The notes beneath the pieces were generated by a model. That model was not told where the DNA came from and made no database searches. It was given only the letters and a program-made list of their open reading frames with translations. From Candidatus Desantisbacteria bacterium CG1_02_49_89 (GTDB lineage: Bacteria; Desantisbacteria; UBA1551), in contig MNUP01000084.1 in assembly GCA_001871075.1 (NCBI GenBank), positions 1-22,981 on the forward strand: a DNA stretch of 22,981 nucleotides, given 5' to 3'. Position numbers and translations under genes: made by a program. Every line of letters starts with the position of its first letter. Position 1 is the stretch's first letter. Below, in pieces: positions 1 through 7,000 of the stretch.

Positions 1-1
1 T

Positions 2-86
2 TGTCATTGCGAGCGACCAAAGGGAGCGTGGCAATCTCGATTTTTAGGTCAAGATTGCTTCGTCGTTAACACTCCTCGCAATGACA
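2..86. repeat. Dispersed palindromic element with 12-bp terminal inverted repeats
   Basis: The ends TGTCATTGCGAG (2-13) and CTCGCAATGACA (75-86) are perfect 12-bp inverted repeats. An inner GCAATC/GATTGC pair continues the fold, so the 85-bp unit can form a long imperfect hairpin. From memory, elements with these ends are scattered through many unrelated bacterial genomes as short non-coding palindromes. No ORF is inside. From 87 to 281 I see no gene and no clear structure. Confidence 0.75.
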
Positions 87-281
87 GCCCAAATGTAAAG
101 ATCTGTTAGAGACACTACACTAGTCATGTTGTGATTTATACGTATATATTATGAACTTATAGGGAAATTCAGCCTGAAAATCACTTCGCAATTCTGCTTT
201 AAAACAGTCCGCCCGCCTTTTTCACCAGACTCGTTTAAAATCCTCTGAAAAAAAGAAAAACGGTATACCTTTTATTTTCTC

Positions 282-310
282 TTGACAAAATATTGAAAAT
301 AGTGTATAAT
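282..310 (+). promoter_or_regulatory. Consensus sigma-70 promoter of the RHH/PIN pair
   Basis: TTGACA (282-287) and TATAAT (305-310) are both perfect consensus hexamers separated by exactly 17 nt. Transcription would start near 317, giving a short leader before the ribosome binding site at 334-340. The strength is notable for a toxin-antitoxin operon, and it suggests control by repression. The near-palindrome GGTATACC at 262-269 lies just upstream and could be an operator, though that is only a guess. Confidence 0.8.
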
Positions 311-344
311 ATATGTATTACAGATGTATTACGAAGGAGGGATT

Positions 345-566
345 ATGAGGAACATTGTGTCAATAAGCCTGCCGGAAAATTTACTTAAAAAGGTCAAAAG
401 AGAGAGCAAAAAAGAAAATATTACTTCAAGCGAATTGATCAGGAAAACGCTGAACGGGTATTTTTTTATTACCGAATTCAGGCAAATTCAGCAGAAGGCA
501 TTAAGTGAGATAAAGAAAAAAGGCCTGAAGTTAACTGACGAAGAAATATTCAAGAGAGTATCTTGA
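345..566 (+). CDS. Ribbon-helix-helix (CopG-like) antitoxin
   Basis: This 73-residue protein resembles the small MetJ/Arc/CopG-type DNA-binding antitoxins. Its N-terminus, RNIVSISLPENLLKKV, has the alternating pattern of the DNA-contacting beta strand, followed by a Lys/Glu-rich helix and an ITSSELIRKTL second helix. The start at 345 is chosen over an in-frame ATG at 324 because AAGGAGG (334-340) sits 4 nt upstream of it; the 324 start would place that site inside the coding sequence. The gene overlaps the PIN gene by 4 nt, the usual antitoxin-first arrangement. By family knowledge it should neutralise the toxin and repress the promoter at 282-310. Function is inferred from pattern and context, not from a close match. 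Confidence 0.75.
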   Translation: MRNIVSISLPENLLKKVKRESKKENITSSELIRKTLNGYFFITEFRQIQQKALSEIKKKGLKLTDEEIFKRVS

Positions 567-964
567 AGATCCTGTTTGACACAAATGTTCTGATCGCGGG
601 ATTTATAAACAAAGGCACGTGCCGGGATGTTATTTTAATCGCTCCGACCATACATCAGGTCTACTATACGGATTTTATAATAAGCGAGCTGCAAAATGTA
701 TTAAAGGATAAATTCGAGGTTTCAGAACCCACGATAAAAAGATTCCTGCTGCTTATTAAAAAATATTTTAACAGGGGAGAAGCCGCCCCGGTCATTCCGC
801 GGGTCTGCCGCGATGTTTCCGATAACCAGATACTTGCCGATGCTTCATTTAATAATGTCGATATGGTAATAACCGGCGATACGGATATTCTGGAGATAGA
901 GATTTATCAGGGAATTAAGATGATCTCCCCAAGGGAATTTATGGAAAATTACAGAGGGTCTTAA
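563..964 (+). CDS. PIN-domain toxin (putative ribonuclease)
   Basis: This 133-residue protein has the PIN nuclease acidic set: Asp6 in LFDTNVL, Glu42 in ISELQNVL, Asp87 in VSDNQIL, and Asp106/Asp108 in TGDTDIL. These residues bind Mg2+ or Mn2+ in PIN toxins, which usually cleave RNA. The length and the VITGDTDIL ending fit the 'putative toxin-antitoxin system toxin component, PIN family' group. The start codon is TTG at 563, inside the antitoxin's last codons (TTGA overlap), so translation is probably coupled. All catalytic positions are intact, so the toxin looks functional. The RNA target is unknown. No terminator is obvious after the stop at 962-964. Confidence 0.85.
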   Translation: MKILFDTNVLIAGFINKGTCRDVILIAPTIHQVYYTDFIISELQNVLKDKFEVSEPTIKRFLLLIKKYFNRGEAAPVIPRVCRDVSDNQILADASFNNVDMVITGDTDILEIEIYQGIKMISPREFMENYRGS

Positions 965-1087
965 AAATCCTACCTCAAACCACCGTTTGACATCGCAATT
1001 CGCTTCCTTTAATATTAACTGCCGGGATTCTCAATAAACAGGAAAAAAGGCATACCTTTATTTTCCTTATAAATCAATACATTTTTC

Positions 1088-1115
1088 TTGACTTTTCACA
1101 ATATTATAGTATAAT
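1088..1115 (+). promoter_or_regulatory. Probable sigma-70 promoter of prfB
   Basis: TTGACT (1088-1093) and TATAAT (1110-1115) are separated by 16 nt. Predicted initiation near 1122 would give a leader of about 150 nt before prfB. The 965-1087 stretch has no gene. It contains two blocks resembling sequences upstream of the 282-310 promoter: TCGCAATTCGCTTCC at 993 and GGCATACCTTTATTTTCC at 1049. Confidence 0.65.
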
Positions 1116-1124
1116 AAATGAGTT

Positions 1125-1265
1125 ACTTCATACGGATGCATGCGGATTGAAAGCACGGATGCAAACGGATAATTAAATGATTATTGCAAAAGTCAAATTG
1201 TAAATTGCAAAATGTAAATTTAAAAACCTTGCTTTTGACTCATAATTCATAACTCATAATTTGCG
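1125..1265. repeat. Iterated-word leader upstream of prfB
   Basis: Three short words are iterated here: CGGATGCA/GCGGATT variants (1133-1171), TTGTAAATTGCAAAATGTAAAT-like words (1184-1220) and TCATAATTCATAACTCATAAT-like words (1241-1260). TGCAAAAGTCAA (1184-1195) and TTTTGACT (1235-1242) are partly complementary, so the arms may pair. The array ends directly before the prfB ribosome binding site (GGAG, 1265-1268). No ORF is supported in it. Confidence 0.55.
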
Positions 1266-1273
1266 GAGCAGAT

Positions 1274-2372
1274 ATGAACGAAGACATAAAATCCGAAATA
1301 AAGAATATATTAGATATATTAAATGACCTGGGGAGGTATCTTTGAGATAGAGAAGAAGCAGGCGGGCGTATCCCTCCTTGAAAAAGAATCCGCGCAGCCT
1401 TCCTTCTGGCAGGACAAAGACCGCGCTCAGAAAGCCATCTCTGAACTAAATAACCTGAAAAGCACAGTTGATTCCTGGACCAGCCTGAAACGCAGGGCTG
1501 AAGAAATAGCGGGGCTTCTTGGAATGATGGAGGAGGAAGACCCGCATTTGCTTGATGACATCACGCGCGACCTGCGGGACCTGCAAAAGGGCGTTGAAAG
1601 CTTCAAGCTGCTGATGGTTCTCAGCGGCCCGTATGACAAGCATAACGCGATCTTTTCGGTCCACCCCGGAGCAGGGGGAGTTGAAGCGTGCGACTGGGCG
1701 GACATGCTGCTCCGGATGTATCTGAGGTGGATGGAAAAGAAAGGATTGAAAGCCCAGGTAGTCGATATAATTCCGGGCGGCGAAGCGGGCATAAAGAACG
1801 CGACCCTGATAGTTAACGGGGATTACGCGTACGGATACCTGAAAGCGGAATCAGGCGTGCACAGGCTTGTGCGTATTTCACCGTTCGACGCGAACAAGCG
1901 AAGGCACACATCATTCGCGTCAGTTGACGTGATCCCGGAAATAGAAGGCACGGAAGTACCTGTAGAAGACAAGGACCTGATAATAGAGACGTTCCGCTCC
2001 TCAGGCCCGGGCGGGCAGCACATGCAGAAGACTTCCTCAGCCGTGCGCATCACGCACGTTCCCACAGGCATCGTGGTTTCCTGCGAAAATGACCGCTCCC
2101 AGTTCAAGAACAAGGAAAGCGCGATGAAGGTCCTCCACTCAAGGCTTTTTATAGTTGAACGGCAGAAGCAGGAAGATGAGATTGAGAAGATACGCGGGGT
2201 AAAAGAGGATATCGCCTGGGGCAGCCAGATACGCTCATACGTGCTTGAACCATACCAGATGGTGAAGGACCTGCGCACCGATATCGAGACCAGCAATGTG
2301 AACGCGGTGCTGGACGGCGACCTGGACATGTTCATCGAAGGCTACCTTAGAAAACGTGTCAGCGTGTCATAG
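1274..2372 (+). CDS. prfB: Peptide chain release factor 2, with programmed +1 frameshift
   Basis: RF2 recognises UGA and UAA stop codons and triggers peptide release on the ribosome. The first reading frame starts at ATG 1274 (GGAG at 1265-1268) and runs 23 codons to an in-frame TGA at 1343-1345. Skipping T1343 joins it to the frame beginning GAG at 1344, giving 365 residues, the same length as E. coli RF2. The RF2 hallmark tripeptide SPF is present in RISPFDANKRRHTSF. The catalytic GGQ lies at about residues 246-248 in SGPGGQHMQKTSSAVR; the usual Ala before GGQ is Pro here. The stop is in a repeat: the last residues RVSVS are written in the word CGTGTCAGCGTGTCA. Calling the gene from ATG 1323 alone would lose the true N-terminus. 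Expression should be autoregulated through the frameshift. Confidence 0.95.
1331..1345 (+). promoter_or_regulatory. prfB programmed frameshift signal
   Basis: The Shine-Dalgarno-like GGGAGG (1331-1336) is followed by TAT and then CTT TGA (1340-1345). Family knowledge: this arrangement, with 3 nt between the SD-like run and the CUU codon and a slow UGA, makes the ribosome slip +1 when RF2 is scarce. The flanking protein sequence reads smoothly only after the shift (LGRYL then EIEKKQ), which supports it directly. Confidence 0.95.
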
Positions 2373-2693
2373 TGTCAACGTGTCAGAGTAAAAGATTACC
2401 ACGAAATCACGAAAGTGTCACGAAAGCACGAAAATCTGCTTTCTTTTTACAGGGATTTAAAGAGATTTAGATTCCGTCTTACGTCGTAAGTCGTACGTCG
2501 TTCGCAAATGATTTTAATAATACGTAAGACGTTCGACGCATGACGGCATTATGAATCCCGTTGAATCCCTGTTAAATGTATTTCTCAGTGAACTCAGTGG
2601 CAAAATTCGTGGAAATTCGTGGAAATCCGTGGTTGCAAAGGCAGTTGTCAGTTGTGAGTTGCCAGTAAAAGCCAAATATCTATAAGGTAGTCT
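2352..2693. repeat. Gene-free spacer made of several iterated short words
   Basis: From the end of prfB the spacer runs through successive words: GTGTCAGCG/GTGTCAACG (2355-2388), CACGAAAG/CACGAAAT (2400-2434), an ACGTCGTAAGTCGTACGTCG arm (about 2470-2500) facing a TACGTAAGACGTTCGACG arm (about 2520-2545), ATTCGTGGAAATTCGTGG (about 2605-2630), and CAGTTGTCAGTTGTGAGTTGCCAGT (2642-2667). The ACGTCG arms are approximate reverse complements of each other. The first array contains the prfB stop codon. I find no supported ORF between 2373 and 2848 and no canonical terminator. Confidence 0.7.
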
Positions 2694-2738
2694 CCCGCCT
2701 CAAAGAGGCGAGGTCTCGCCCGCTGAAAGACGGGCGGA
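2694..2738. repeat. Two-hairpin modular repeat, copy 1
   Basis: Stem 1 is CGCCTC/GAGGCG (2696-2701 with 2705-2710). Stem 2 is CGCCCG/CGGGCG (2717-2722 with 2731-2736). Between and overlapping them is the 14-mer GGCGAGGTCTCGCC (2707-2720), identical in all three copies in this window, which can itself fold (GGCGAG/CTCGCC, loop GT) in competition with the flanking stems. Confidence 0.8.
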
Positions 2739-2769
2739 CAGTGAACTCAGTGGCAAAATAGTATTTCTC

Positions 2770-2823
2770 CCCGCCCTGCGCAAAGGCAGGGCGAGGTCTC
2801 GCCCCGATATTAATCGGGGCGGA
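2770..2823. repeat. Two-hairpin modular repeat, copy 2
   Basis: Stem 1 is CGCCCTGC/GCAGGGCG (2772-2779 with 2786-2793). Stem 2 is CGCCCCGAT/ATCGGGGCG (2800-2808 with 2813-2821). The invariant 14-mer core lies at 2790-2803. Over about 53 bp this copy is almost identical to the one inside lpd (7815-7867). It ends about 25 nt before the lptC start, so it may form part of that mRNA's leader. Confidence 0.85.
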
Positions 2824-2848
2824 TGTGCCCTCTGTGGTGGGCTTTTGA

Positions 2849-3430
2849 ATGAAAAACCTGCGGTTTTTGTGGATCTCTCTGGCTGTCGGCGGCATAATCA
2901 TCCTGATAGTCCTGGGCAGGCAGTTCGGGGTCCACACGCTTGCTGATATAGCTTTAAAGAAAGAGATAGTGCTTCCTTCGGAATCAGGCAAGACCCCGAC
3001 TTTCGAGATCAAGGATTTCAGGCTTGTGCAGACCGTGGGCAAGAACAAGCAGTGGGAACTGAAAGCCCTTGAAGCATACGAGTATGAGGAAGGGGACGAG
3101 ATAGAGATACACGGGACTGAAATAAAATTTTTCAAAAAAGACAATGTCCTCGCGCTCACCCTGAAGGCGGACCAGGGAGTTGTGGATTCAAAAAACAGGG
3201 ATATAGGCATGACCGGTTCGATCGAGGCGGAAACTCCCGACGGTTTGAAGCTTAAAACCCAAACGCTGCGCTGGCTGGCGAAAGATGAGAAGCTTGTGAC
3301 GGACGACCGCGTGACGGTCACAAAGGGAGAGGTAAGGATAGACGGCCAGGGTTTTGAAGCTGACGCGGGCATGGGGAAACTGCAGGTAAAGAAGAAAGTA
3401 AGGGTTAAGATAGCAAGGGATGTGAGGTGA
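2849..3430 (+). CDS. lptC: LPS export protein LptC-like, single membrane anchor
   Basis: This 193-residue protein has an N-terminal membrane segment (about residues 6-24, LWISLAVGGIIILIVLG) followed by a soluble region with the LptC/DUF1239 pattern: a KQWELKALEAYEY strand, repeated beta strands (IEIHGTEIKFF, TLKADQGVVDSKNRDIGMTGSI), then LKTQTLRWLAKDEKLVTDDRV and an IDGQGFEADAGMGKLQV ending. LptC is the inner-membrane-anchored periplasmic part of the Lpt bridge that passes LPS from LptB2FG to LptA. The start at 2849 has only a weak GTGGTGGG ribosome site, because repeat sequence runs close to the gene. The stop lies 3 nt before dapA, so the two are probably co-transcribed. LptA/LptB are not in the window. 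Identification rests on pattern, so LptC-like is the safe name. Confidence 0.75.
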   Translation: MKNLRFLWISLAVGGIIILIVLGRQFGVHTLADIALKKEIVLPSESGKTPTFEIKDFRLVQTVGKNKQWELKALEAYEYEEGDEIEIHGTEIKFFKKDNVLALTLKADQGVVDSKNRDIGMTGSIEAETPDGLKLKTQTLRWLAKDEKLVTDDRVTVTKGEVRIDGQGFEADAGMGKLQVKKKVRVKIARDVR

Positions 3431-3433
3431 GGG

Positions 3434-4318
3434 ATGCAGCCAATAGAAGGCTCATACGTTGCCCTGATAACGCCTTTCAGGAACGGCAGGATCGACGAGG
3501 GAAGGCTCAGGCGGCTTGTTGATTTCCACATAAAGAACAGGACAGACGGGATCGTTCCGTGCGGCACGACGGGTGAATCTCCCACGCTTTCCCACGAAGA
3601 GCACAAAAGAGTGATCAGGATAGTCATAAACCAGGCGCGCGGGAGAATACCCGTGATGGCAGGCACCGGCTCAAACAGCACGGATGAAGCGCTTGAGCTG
3701 ACAGCTGACGCAAAGAAGAGCGGGGCTGATTCAGCCCTGCTCGTGTGCCCTTATTACAACCGCCCCATGCAAAGGGGGATGTACCTGCACTTCGGAAGGA
3801 TAGCGTCCAGGGTAAAGATCCTGATCTTCATTTATAACATTCCTTCGCGCACAGGCGTGAACCTGGAGCCGGAAACGCTTGCGATGCTGAGCAGAGATTT
3901 TTCCAATATCGCGGGAGTCAAGGAAGCGAGCGGGAGCGTTGACCAGGCACGCAGGATAATTAAATTATGCGGAAGGAACTTCTGCCTGCTTTCAGGGGAC
4001 GATGCGCTGACGCTTCCCATGATGGCTGTTGGTGGCAGGGGCGTTATTTCAGTGCTTGCTAACATAATGCCGGGGGAAGTGTCGCGGATGGTGAGGATGT
4101 TCCTCACGGGCGATGCAGGGGCGGCAATGAAGATACATCGCAGGCTCCTGCCGCTTATGAAGGCGCTTTTCATAGAGACAAATCCCATTCCGTTGAAGAC
4201 GGCGATGATGCTTATGAAGATGGATTCCGGTGAGATGAGGCTTCCGCTTTCGCCTATGTCGGCGCAGAACCTGGTAAAACTGAAGAAGACGCTGCGGCAG
4301 TTCGATCTCCTTAAATAG
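3434..4318 (+). CDS. dapA: 4-hydroxy-tetrahydrodipicolinate synthase
   Basis: DapA condenses pyruvate with aspartate semialdehyde, the first committed step of lysine and diaminopimelate synthesis, in the cytoplasm. The 294 residues fit the class I (Schiff-base) aldolase TIM barrel. Visible motifs are GTTGE (residues 44-48, catalytic Thr), YNIPSRTG with Tyr134 and Arg139, and GVKEASG with Lys163 as the Schiff-base lysine. The start at 3434 follows a purine-rich GAGGTGAGGG, and the gene is only 3 nt after lptC. dapB follows 105 nt later across a repeat spacer. Nothing is missing from the active site. The related N-acetylneuraminate lyase family is less likely given the neighbouring dapB. Confidence 0.95.
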   Translation: MQPIEGSYVALITPFRNGRIDEGRLRRLVDFHIKNRTDGIVPCGTTGESPTLSHEEHKRVIRIVINQARGRIPVMAGTGSNSTDEALELTADAKKSGADSALLVCPYYNRPMQRGMYLHFGRIASRVKILIFIYNIPSRTGVNLEPETLAMLSRDFSNIAGVKEASGSVDQARRIIKLCGRNFCLLSGDDALTLPMMAVGGRGVISVLANIMPGEVSRMVRMFLTGDAGAAMKIHRRLLPLMKALFIETNPIPLKTAMMLMKMDSGEMRLPLSPMSAQNLVKLKKTLRQFDLLK

Positions 4319-4411
4319 TACATCGTTCATCGTTCGTCGTTCATCGCTAAGATTTTTACTTTCTAATTTTTCTAAAGTAGTACTGCGATGCACGATGCAC
4401 GAAGAACGAGT
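4319..4411. repeat. Iterated-word inverted arms between dapA and dapB
   Basis: The left arm repeats CATCGTTCATCGTTCGTCG-like words (4320-4346). The right arm repeats GCGATGCACGATGCACGAAG-like words (4386-4411), roughly the reverse complement. They are separated by an A+T-rich loop of about 40 nt. The right arm keeps a reading frame open upstream of dapB (from ATG 4388), but this is repeat sequence, not protein. The same word family recurs at 22512-22592. Confidence 0.75.
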
Positions 4412-4423
4412 AACGAGGTGTTT

Positions 4424-5200
4424 ATGATTAACATAATCGTGAGCGGGGCATGCGGGAAGATGGGTTCGCGGATAATCGCCAATCTTGACGCGCAGCGCGA
4501 TATGAGACTTGTCGGGGCAATAGAGAGAAAGGGATGTCCAGGCCTGGGGAAAGAAGCAGGCAGGGGAGTGGTGATCACAAGTGACCTGCGCGCGGCAGCG
4601 GGCGGGGCAGACGTACTTATTGAATTCTCCAGCCCGGAAGCGTCCCTGGAGCACCTGCGCGCCGCGGCATCAATGAAGCTGCCGGTGGTCCTTGGAACGA
4701 CCGGTTTCAAACCATCCGGGATCGCCGAGATCAGAAGGATTGCGAAGAGGATCCCCTGCGTTTTTTCCCCGAATATGTCCGCAGGCATGAATTTTCTTTT
4801 CAGGGTTTTGAGGCAGGCAGCCGGGTCGCTTAAGGACTACGACGTTGAGATCATAGAGATGCACCACAATATGAAGAAGGACGCTCCCAGCGGGACAGCG
4901 CTCAGGCTTGCGGGTATTGTTGCCGAAGCTATCGGAACTGACCTGGGCAGAAGCGGGATTTACGGAAGGAAAGGAGCAGTGGGGGCAAGGGGAAGGAAAG
5001 AAATAGGCATTCACGCTGTGCGCGGAGGGGATGTTGCGGGGGACCACACCGTGATCTTCGCGGGTCAGGGCGAAAGAGTGGAGCTTGTCCACCGCGCTTC
5101 CGGAAGGGACGCGTTCGCCCTGGGCGCGCTCAATGCCGCAAGGTTTGCCGCAAAAGCGAAGCCGGGGCTTTACGGCATGGAAGACGTCTTTAATAAATAA
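4424..5200 (+). CDS. dapB: 4-hydroxy-tetrahydrodipicolinate reductase
   Basis: DapB reduces the dapA product with NAD(P)H to tetrahydrodipicolinate. The N-terminus, INIIVSGACGKMGSRI, is the nucleotide-binding loop. EFSSPEASLEHLRAA, VVLGTTGF and FSPNMSAGMNFLFRVL follow. The substrate-binding signature EMHHNMKKDAPSGTAL contains the catalytic His and Lys, and the C-terminus has IHAVRGGDVAGDHTVIF and GERVELVHRASGRDAFA. The start is set at ATG 4424 (258 residues) rather than the in-frame ATG 4388, because the extra 12 residues are encoded by the repeat arm and GAGGTG lies at 4412-4417. With dapA upstream this forms a lysine/diaminopimelate pair. Confidence 0.95.
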   Translation: MINIIVSGACGKMGSRIIANLDAQRDMRLVGAIERKGCPGLGKEAGRGVVITSDLRAAAGGADVLIEFSSPEASLEHLRAAASMKLPVVLGTTGFKPSGIAEIRRIAKRIPCVFSPNMSAGMNFLFRVLRQAAGSLKDYDVEIIEMHHNMKKDAPSGTALRLAGIVAEAIGTDLGRSGIYGRKGAVGARGRKEIGIHAVRGGDVAGDHTVIFAGQGERVELVHRASGRDAFALGALNAARFAAKAKPGLYGMEDVFNK

Positions 5201-5287
5201 TATACGTCGTAAGTCGTACGTCGCCCTGCGGGTCGTACGTGAATTGCATTGTATTTACGTTCGACGCATGACGTCCGACGTTTGACG
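5201..5287. repeat. Iterated-word inverted arms between dapB and glnA
   Basis: The left arm has TACGTCGTAAGTCGTACGTCG followed by a small CCCTGCGGG hairpin (about 5202-5238). The right arm has TTACGTTCGACGCATGACGTCCGACG (about 5255-5287). The arms are approximate reverse complements. The same ACGTCG word family occurs at 2470-2545 and 13774-13893. Confidence 0.7.
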
Positions 5288-5292
5288 GTTTC

Positions 5293-5309
5293 TTTTTTTT
5301 GGGGGGGGG
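5293..5309 (+). promoter_or_regulatory. T8-G9 homopolymer tract at the glnA ribosome binding site
   Basis: Eight T (5293-5300) are followed directly by nine G (5301-5309), 3 nt before the glnA ATG at 5313. The G run is the only Shine-Dalgarno-like sequence available, so slippage in it would change spacing to the start codon. It could also hide a sequencing or assembly length error. Confidence 0.6.
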
Positions 5310-5312
5310 TTA

Positions 5313-6635
5313 ATGAAGACTGCGCAGCAGGTTCTGAAAACGGTAAAGGAAAAGGGGATCAAGTTTGTCCGGCTTTGGTTCACGGATATACTCGGGCAGC
5401 TCAAGTCTTTTGCCATTACTCCGAGGGAGCTTGAAATGGCTTTCAGGGAAGGGATGGGTTTTGACGGCTCTTCCATAGAAGGGTTCGCCCGCATTGACGA
5501 AAGCGACATGATAGCAAAGCCCGATCCCTCGACTTTCCAGATGATCCCGTGGATCCCGTCTGACAGGCCTGAGGCGAGGATGTTCTGCGACATACTCACG
5601 CCTGACGGAAAACCTTATGAAGGCGACCCGCGCTATATACTGAAAAGGAACCTTGCCGAGATAGCAAAAAAAGGCTATACGTACATGGTGGGCCCAGAGC
5701 TGGAATATTTTTATTTCAAGGACAGCGCTTCTCCGGCGGTGCTTGACCAGGGCAATTACTTCGACCTGACCACGCTTGACGCGGGAAGCGACCTGCGCAG
5801 GGACACGATAAACGCGCTTGAGGCAATGGGCATAAGCGTGGAATTCAGCCACCACGAGGTTGCGCCCAGCCAGCACGAGATCGACCTGCGCTACACGGAC
5901 GCGCTCTCCATGGCTGACAACGTGATGACATACAGGATGGTAGTGAAAGAAGTCGCGATGAGTTACGGTTTCTTCGCTTCCTTCATGCCCAAGCCGATAA
6001 GCACGGTCAACGGAAGCGGCATGCACGTGCACCAGTCACTTTTCAAGAAAGGATCCAACGCGTTCTTCGACTCCGGGGCAAAATACCACATTTCAAAAGC
6101 GGCCAGAGGATTTATCGCCGGGCTGCTCAGGCACTCCGAAGAGATCACCTCCGTCACAAACCAGTGGGTGAATTCATATAAGAGGCTTGTGCCTGGGTAC
6201 GAAGCCCCTGTTTACATATCATGGGCGCAGCGCAACCGTTCCACGCTCATAAGGATCCCGATGTACAAGCCGAAGAAGGAGAAGGCGACAAGGATCGAGT
6301 TCAGGAGCCCGGACCCGGCGTGTAACCCGTACCTGGCGTTCTCGGTGATGCTGACAGCCGGGATGCAGGGCATAGAACAGGGTTACGAGCTTCCCGTTCC
6401 TGTTGAAAGGGACCTTTATAAGATGGATGACGCGGAGAGGAAAAGGCTGGGCATAAAATCGCTTCCGGGAAGCCTTATCGAGGCGGTTGCCATGACCGAA
6501 AAGAGCCAGCTTGTGAAAAAGGCGCTGGGCGACCACATATTCAGCCATTTTATTGCGAACAGGAAGATCGAATGGGACAACTACAGAAGGCAGGTCACCT
6601 CATACGAGATAGAGAAGTATCTTCCCATTCTGTAA
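5313..6635 (+). CDS. glnA: Glutamine synthetase, type I (GSI-alpha-like)
   Basis: The enzyme makes glutamine from glutamate, ammonia and ATP as a cytoplasmic dodecamer. The length of 440 residues matches GSI-alpha enzymes (about 440-445) rather than the roughly 470 of GSI-beta. Visible motifs are GFDGSSIEGF (49-58), the metal/glutamate site GPELEYFYF, HHEVAPSQHEIDLRY, NGSGMHVHQSL, KRLVPGYEAPVYISWAQRNRS and IEFRSPDPACNPYLAF. Arg60 in EGFARIDESDM corresponds to the arginine used for feedback inhibition in Bacillus subtilis GS. The region after RDLYKMDDAERKRLGIKSLPGSL looks GSI-alpha, so control by adenylylation is unlikely (inference). The start follows a G9 tract that acts as the ribosome site. 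No GlnR-type operator was recognised. Confidence 0.97.
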   Translation: MKTAQQVLKTVKEKGIKFVRLWFTDILGQLKSFAITPRELEMAFREGMGFDGSSIEGFARIDESDMIAKPDPSTFQMIPWIPSDRPEARMFCDILTPDGKPYEGDPRYILKRNLAEIAKKGYTYMVGPELEYFYFKDSASPAVLDQGNYFDLTTLDAGSDLRRDTINALEAMGISVEFSHHEVAPSQHEIDLRYTDALSMADNVMTYRMVVKEVAMSYGFFASFMPKPISTVNGSGMHVHQSLFKKGSNAFFDSGAKYHISKAARGFIAGLLRHSEEITSVTNQWVNSYKRLVPGYEAPVYISWAQRNRSTLIRIPMYKPKKEKATRIEFRSPDPACNPYLAFSVMLTAGMQGIEQGYELPVPVERDLYKMDDAERKRLGIKSLPGSLIEAVAMTEKSQLVKKALGDHIFSHFIANRKIEWDNYRRQVTSYEIEKYLPIL

Positions 6636-6716
6636 GATGATGTCAGCGATGTAAAATATGATTTCAGCGATAAAGTATTAGATCGCTGTAATCGTAAGTT
6701 AAAAATCGCTGTAATC
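6636..6716. repeat. Iterated TCAGCGAT / ATCGCTGTAATC arms
   Basis: TCAGCGAT occurs at 6643-6650 and 6664-6671, and its complement-type word ATCGCTGTAATC at 6682 and again at 6705-6716. The right arm ends at the HU gene's ribosome site (AAGGAG, 6717-6722). The same word reappears at 10230-10262, between lipB and lipA. Confidence 0.7.
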
Positions 6717-6727
6717 AAGGAGCAGAA

Positions 6728-7000
6728 ATGAATAAATTGCAGATGATCGAGAAGATAGCGGCTGACGTCAAGATAAACAAGGCAAAGGCGGGAAGAGCGC
6801 TGGAAGTTCTTATTAACGGCATGGTGTCTTCTTTGAACGAAACGGGCAGGTTCATACTCGCCGGGGTGGGTGTTTTCAAGGTTAAAATGCGCAAGGCAAG
6901 GGTTGCAAGGAATCCCAAGACAGGCGCTCCCGTGCAGCTCCCCCAGAGGAAAGCGGTCGCGTTCCACGCGTCCCGCGAGCTTAAGTCAGCTATCAAATAA
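6728..7000 (+). CDS. HU/IHF-family DNA-bending protein
   Basis: This 90-residue protein has the HU fold: an N-terminal helical dimerisation part (MNKLQMIEKIAADVKINKAK), the GRFILAGVGVFKVKMRKARV beta strands, and the DNA-intercalating arm with RNPKTGAPVQLPQRKAVAF. The arm Pro sits in the RNPKTG motif typical of HU/IHF proteins. It ends in a short C-terminal helix. The AAGGAG ribosome site lies at 6717-6722. As a nucleoid protein it would bend DNA non-specifically. HU-alpha, HU-beta and IHF cannot be separated from sequence alone, and the last helix is slightly divergent (FHASRELKSAIK). Its place between glnA and lpd carries no obvious functional meaning. Confidence 0.92.
   Translation: MNKLQMIEKIAADVKINKAKAGRALEVLINGMVSSLNETGRFILAGVGVFKVKMRKARVARNPKTGAPVQLPQRKAVAFHASRELKSAIK

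Noticed and set aside
2352-2390. Word arrays considered as CRISPR repeats
   Set aside because: Units are 7-10 nt with no unique spacers, are degenerate, and no cas genes are nearby.
2680-3681. A 333-codon open frame on the minus strand across lptC
   Set aside because: It is antisense to lptC and dapA, is rich in Ser/Pro/Phe with no recognisable domain, and its N-terminal part lies in dapA. It is a shadow frame.
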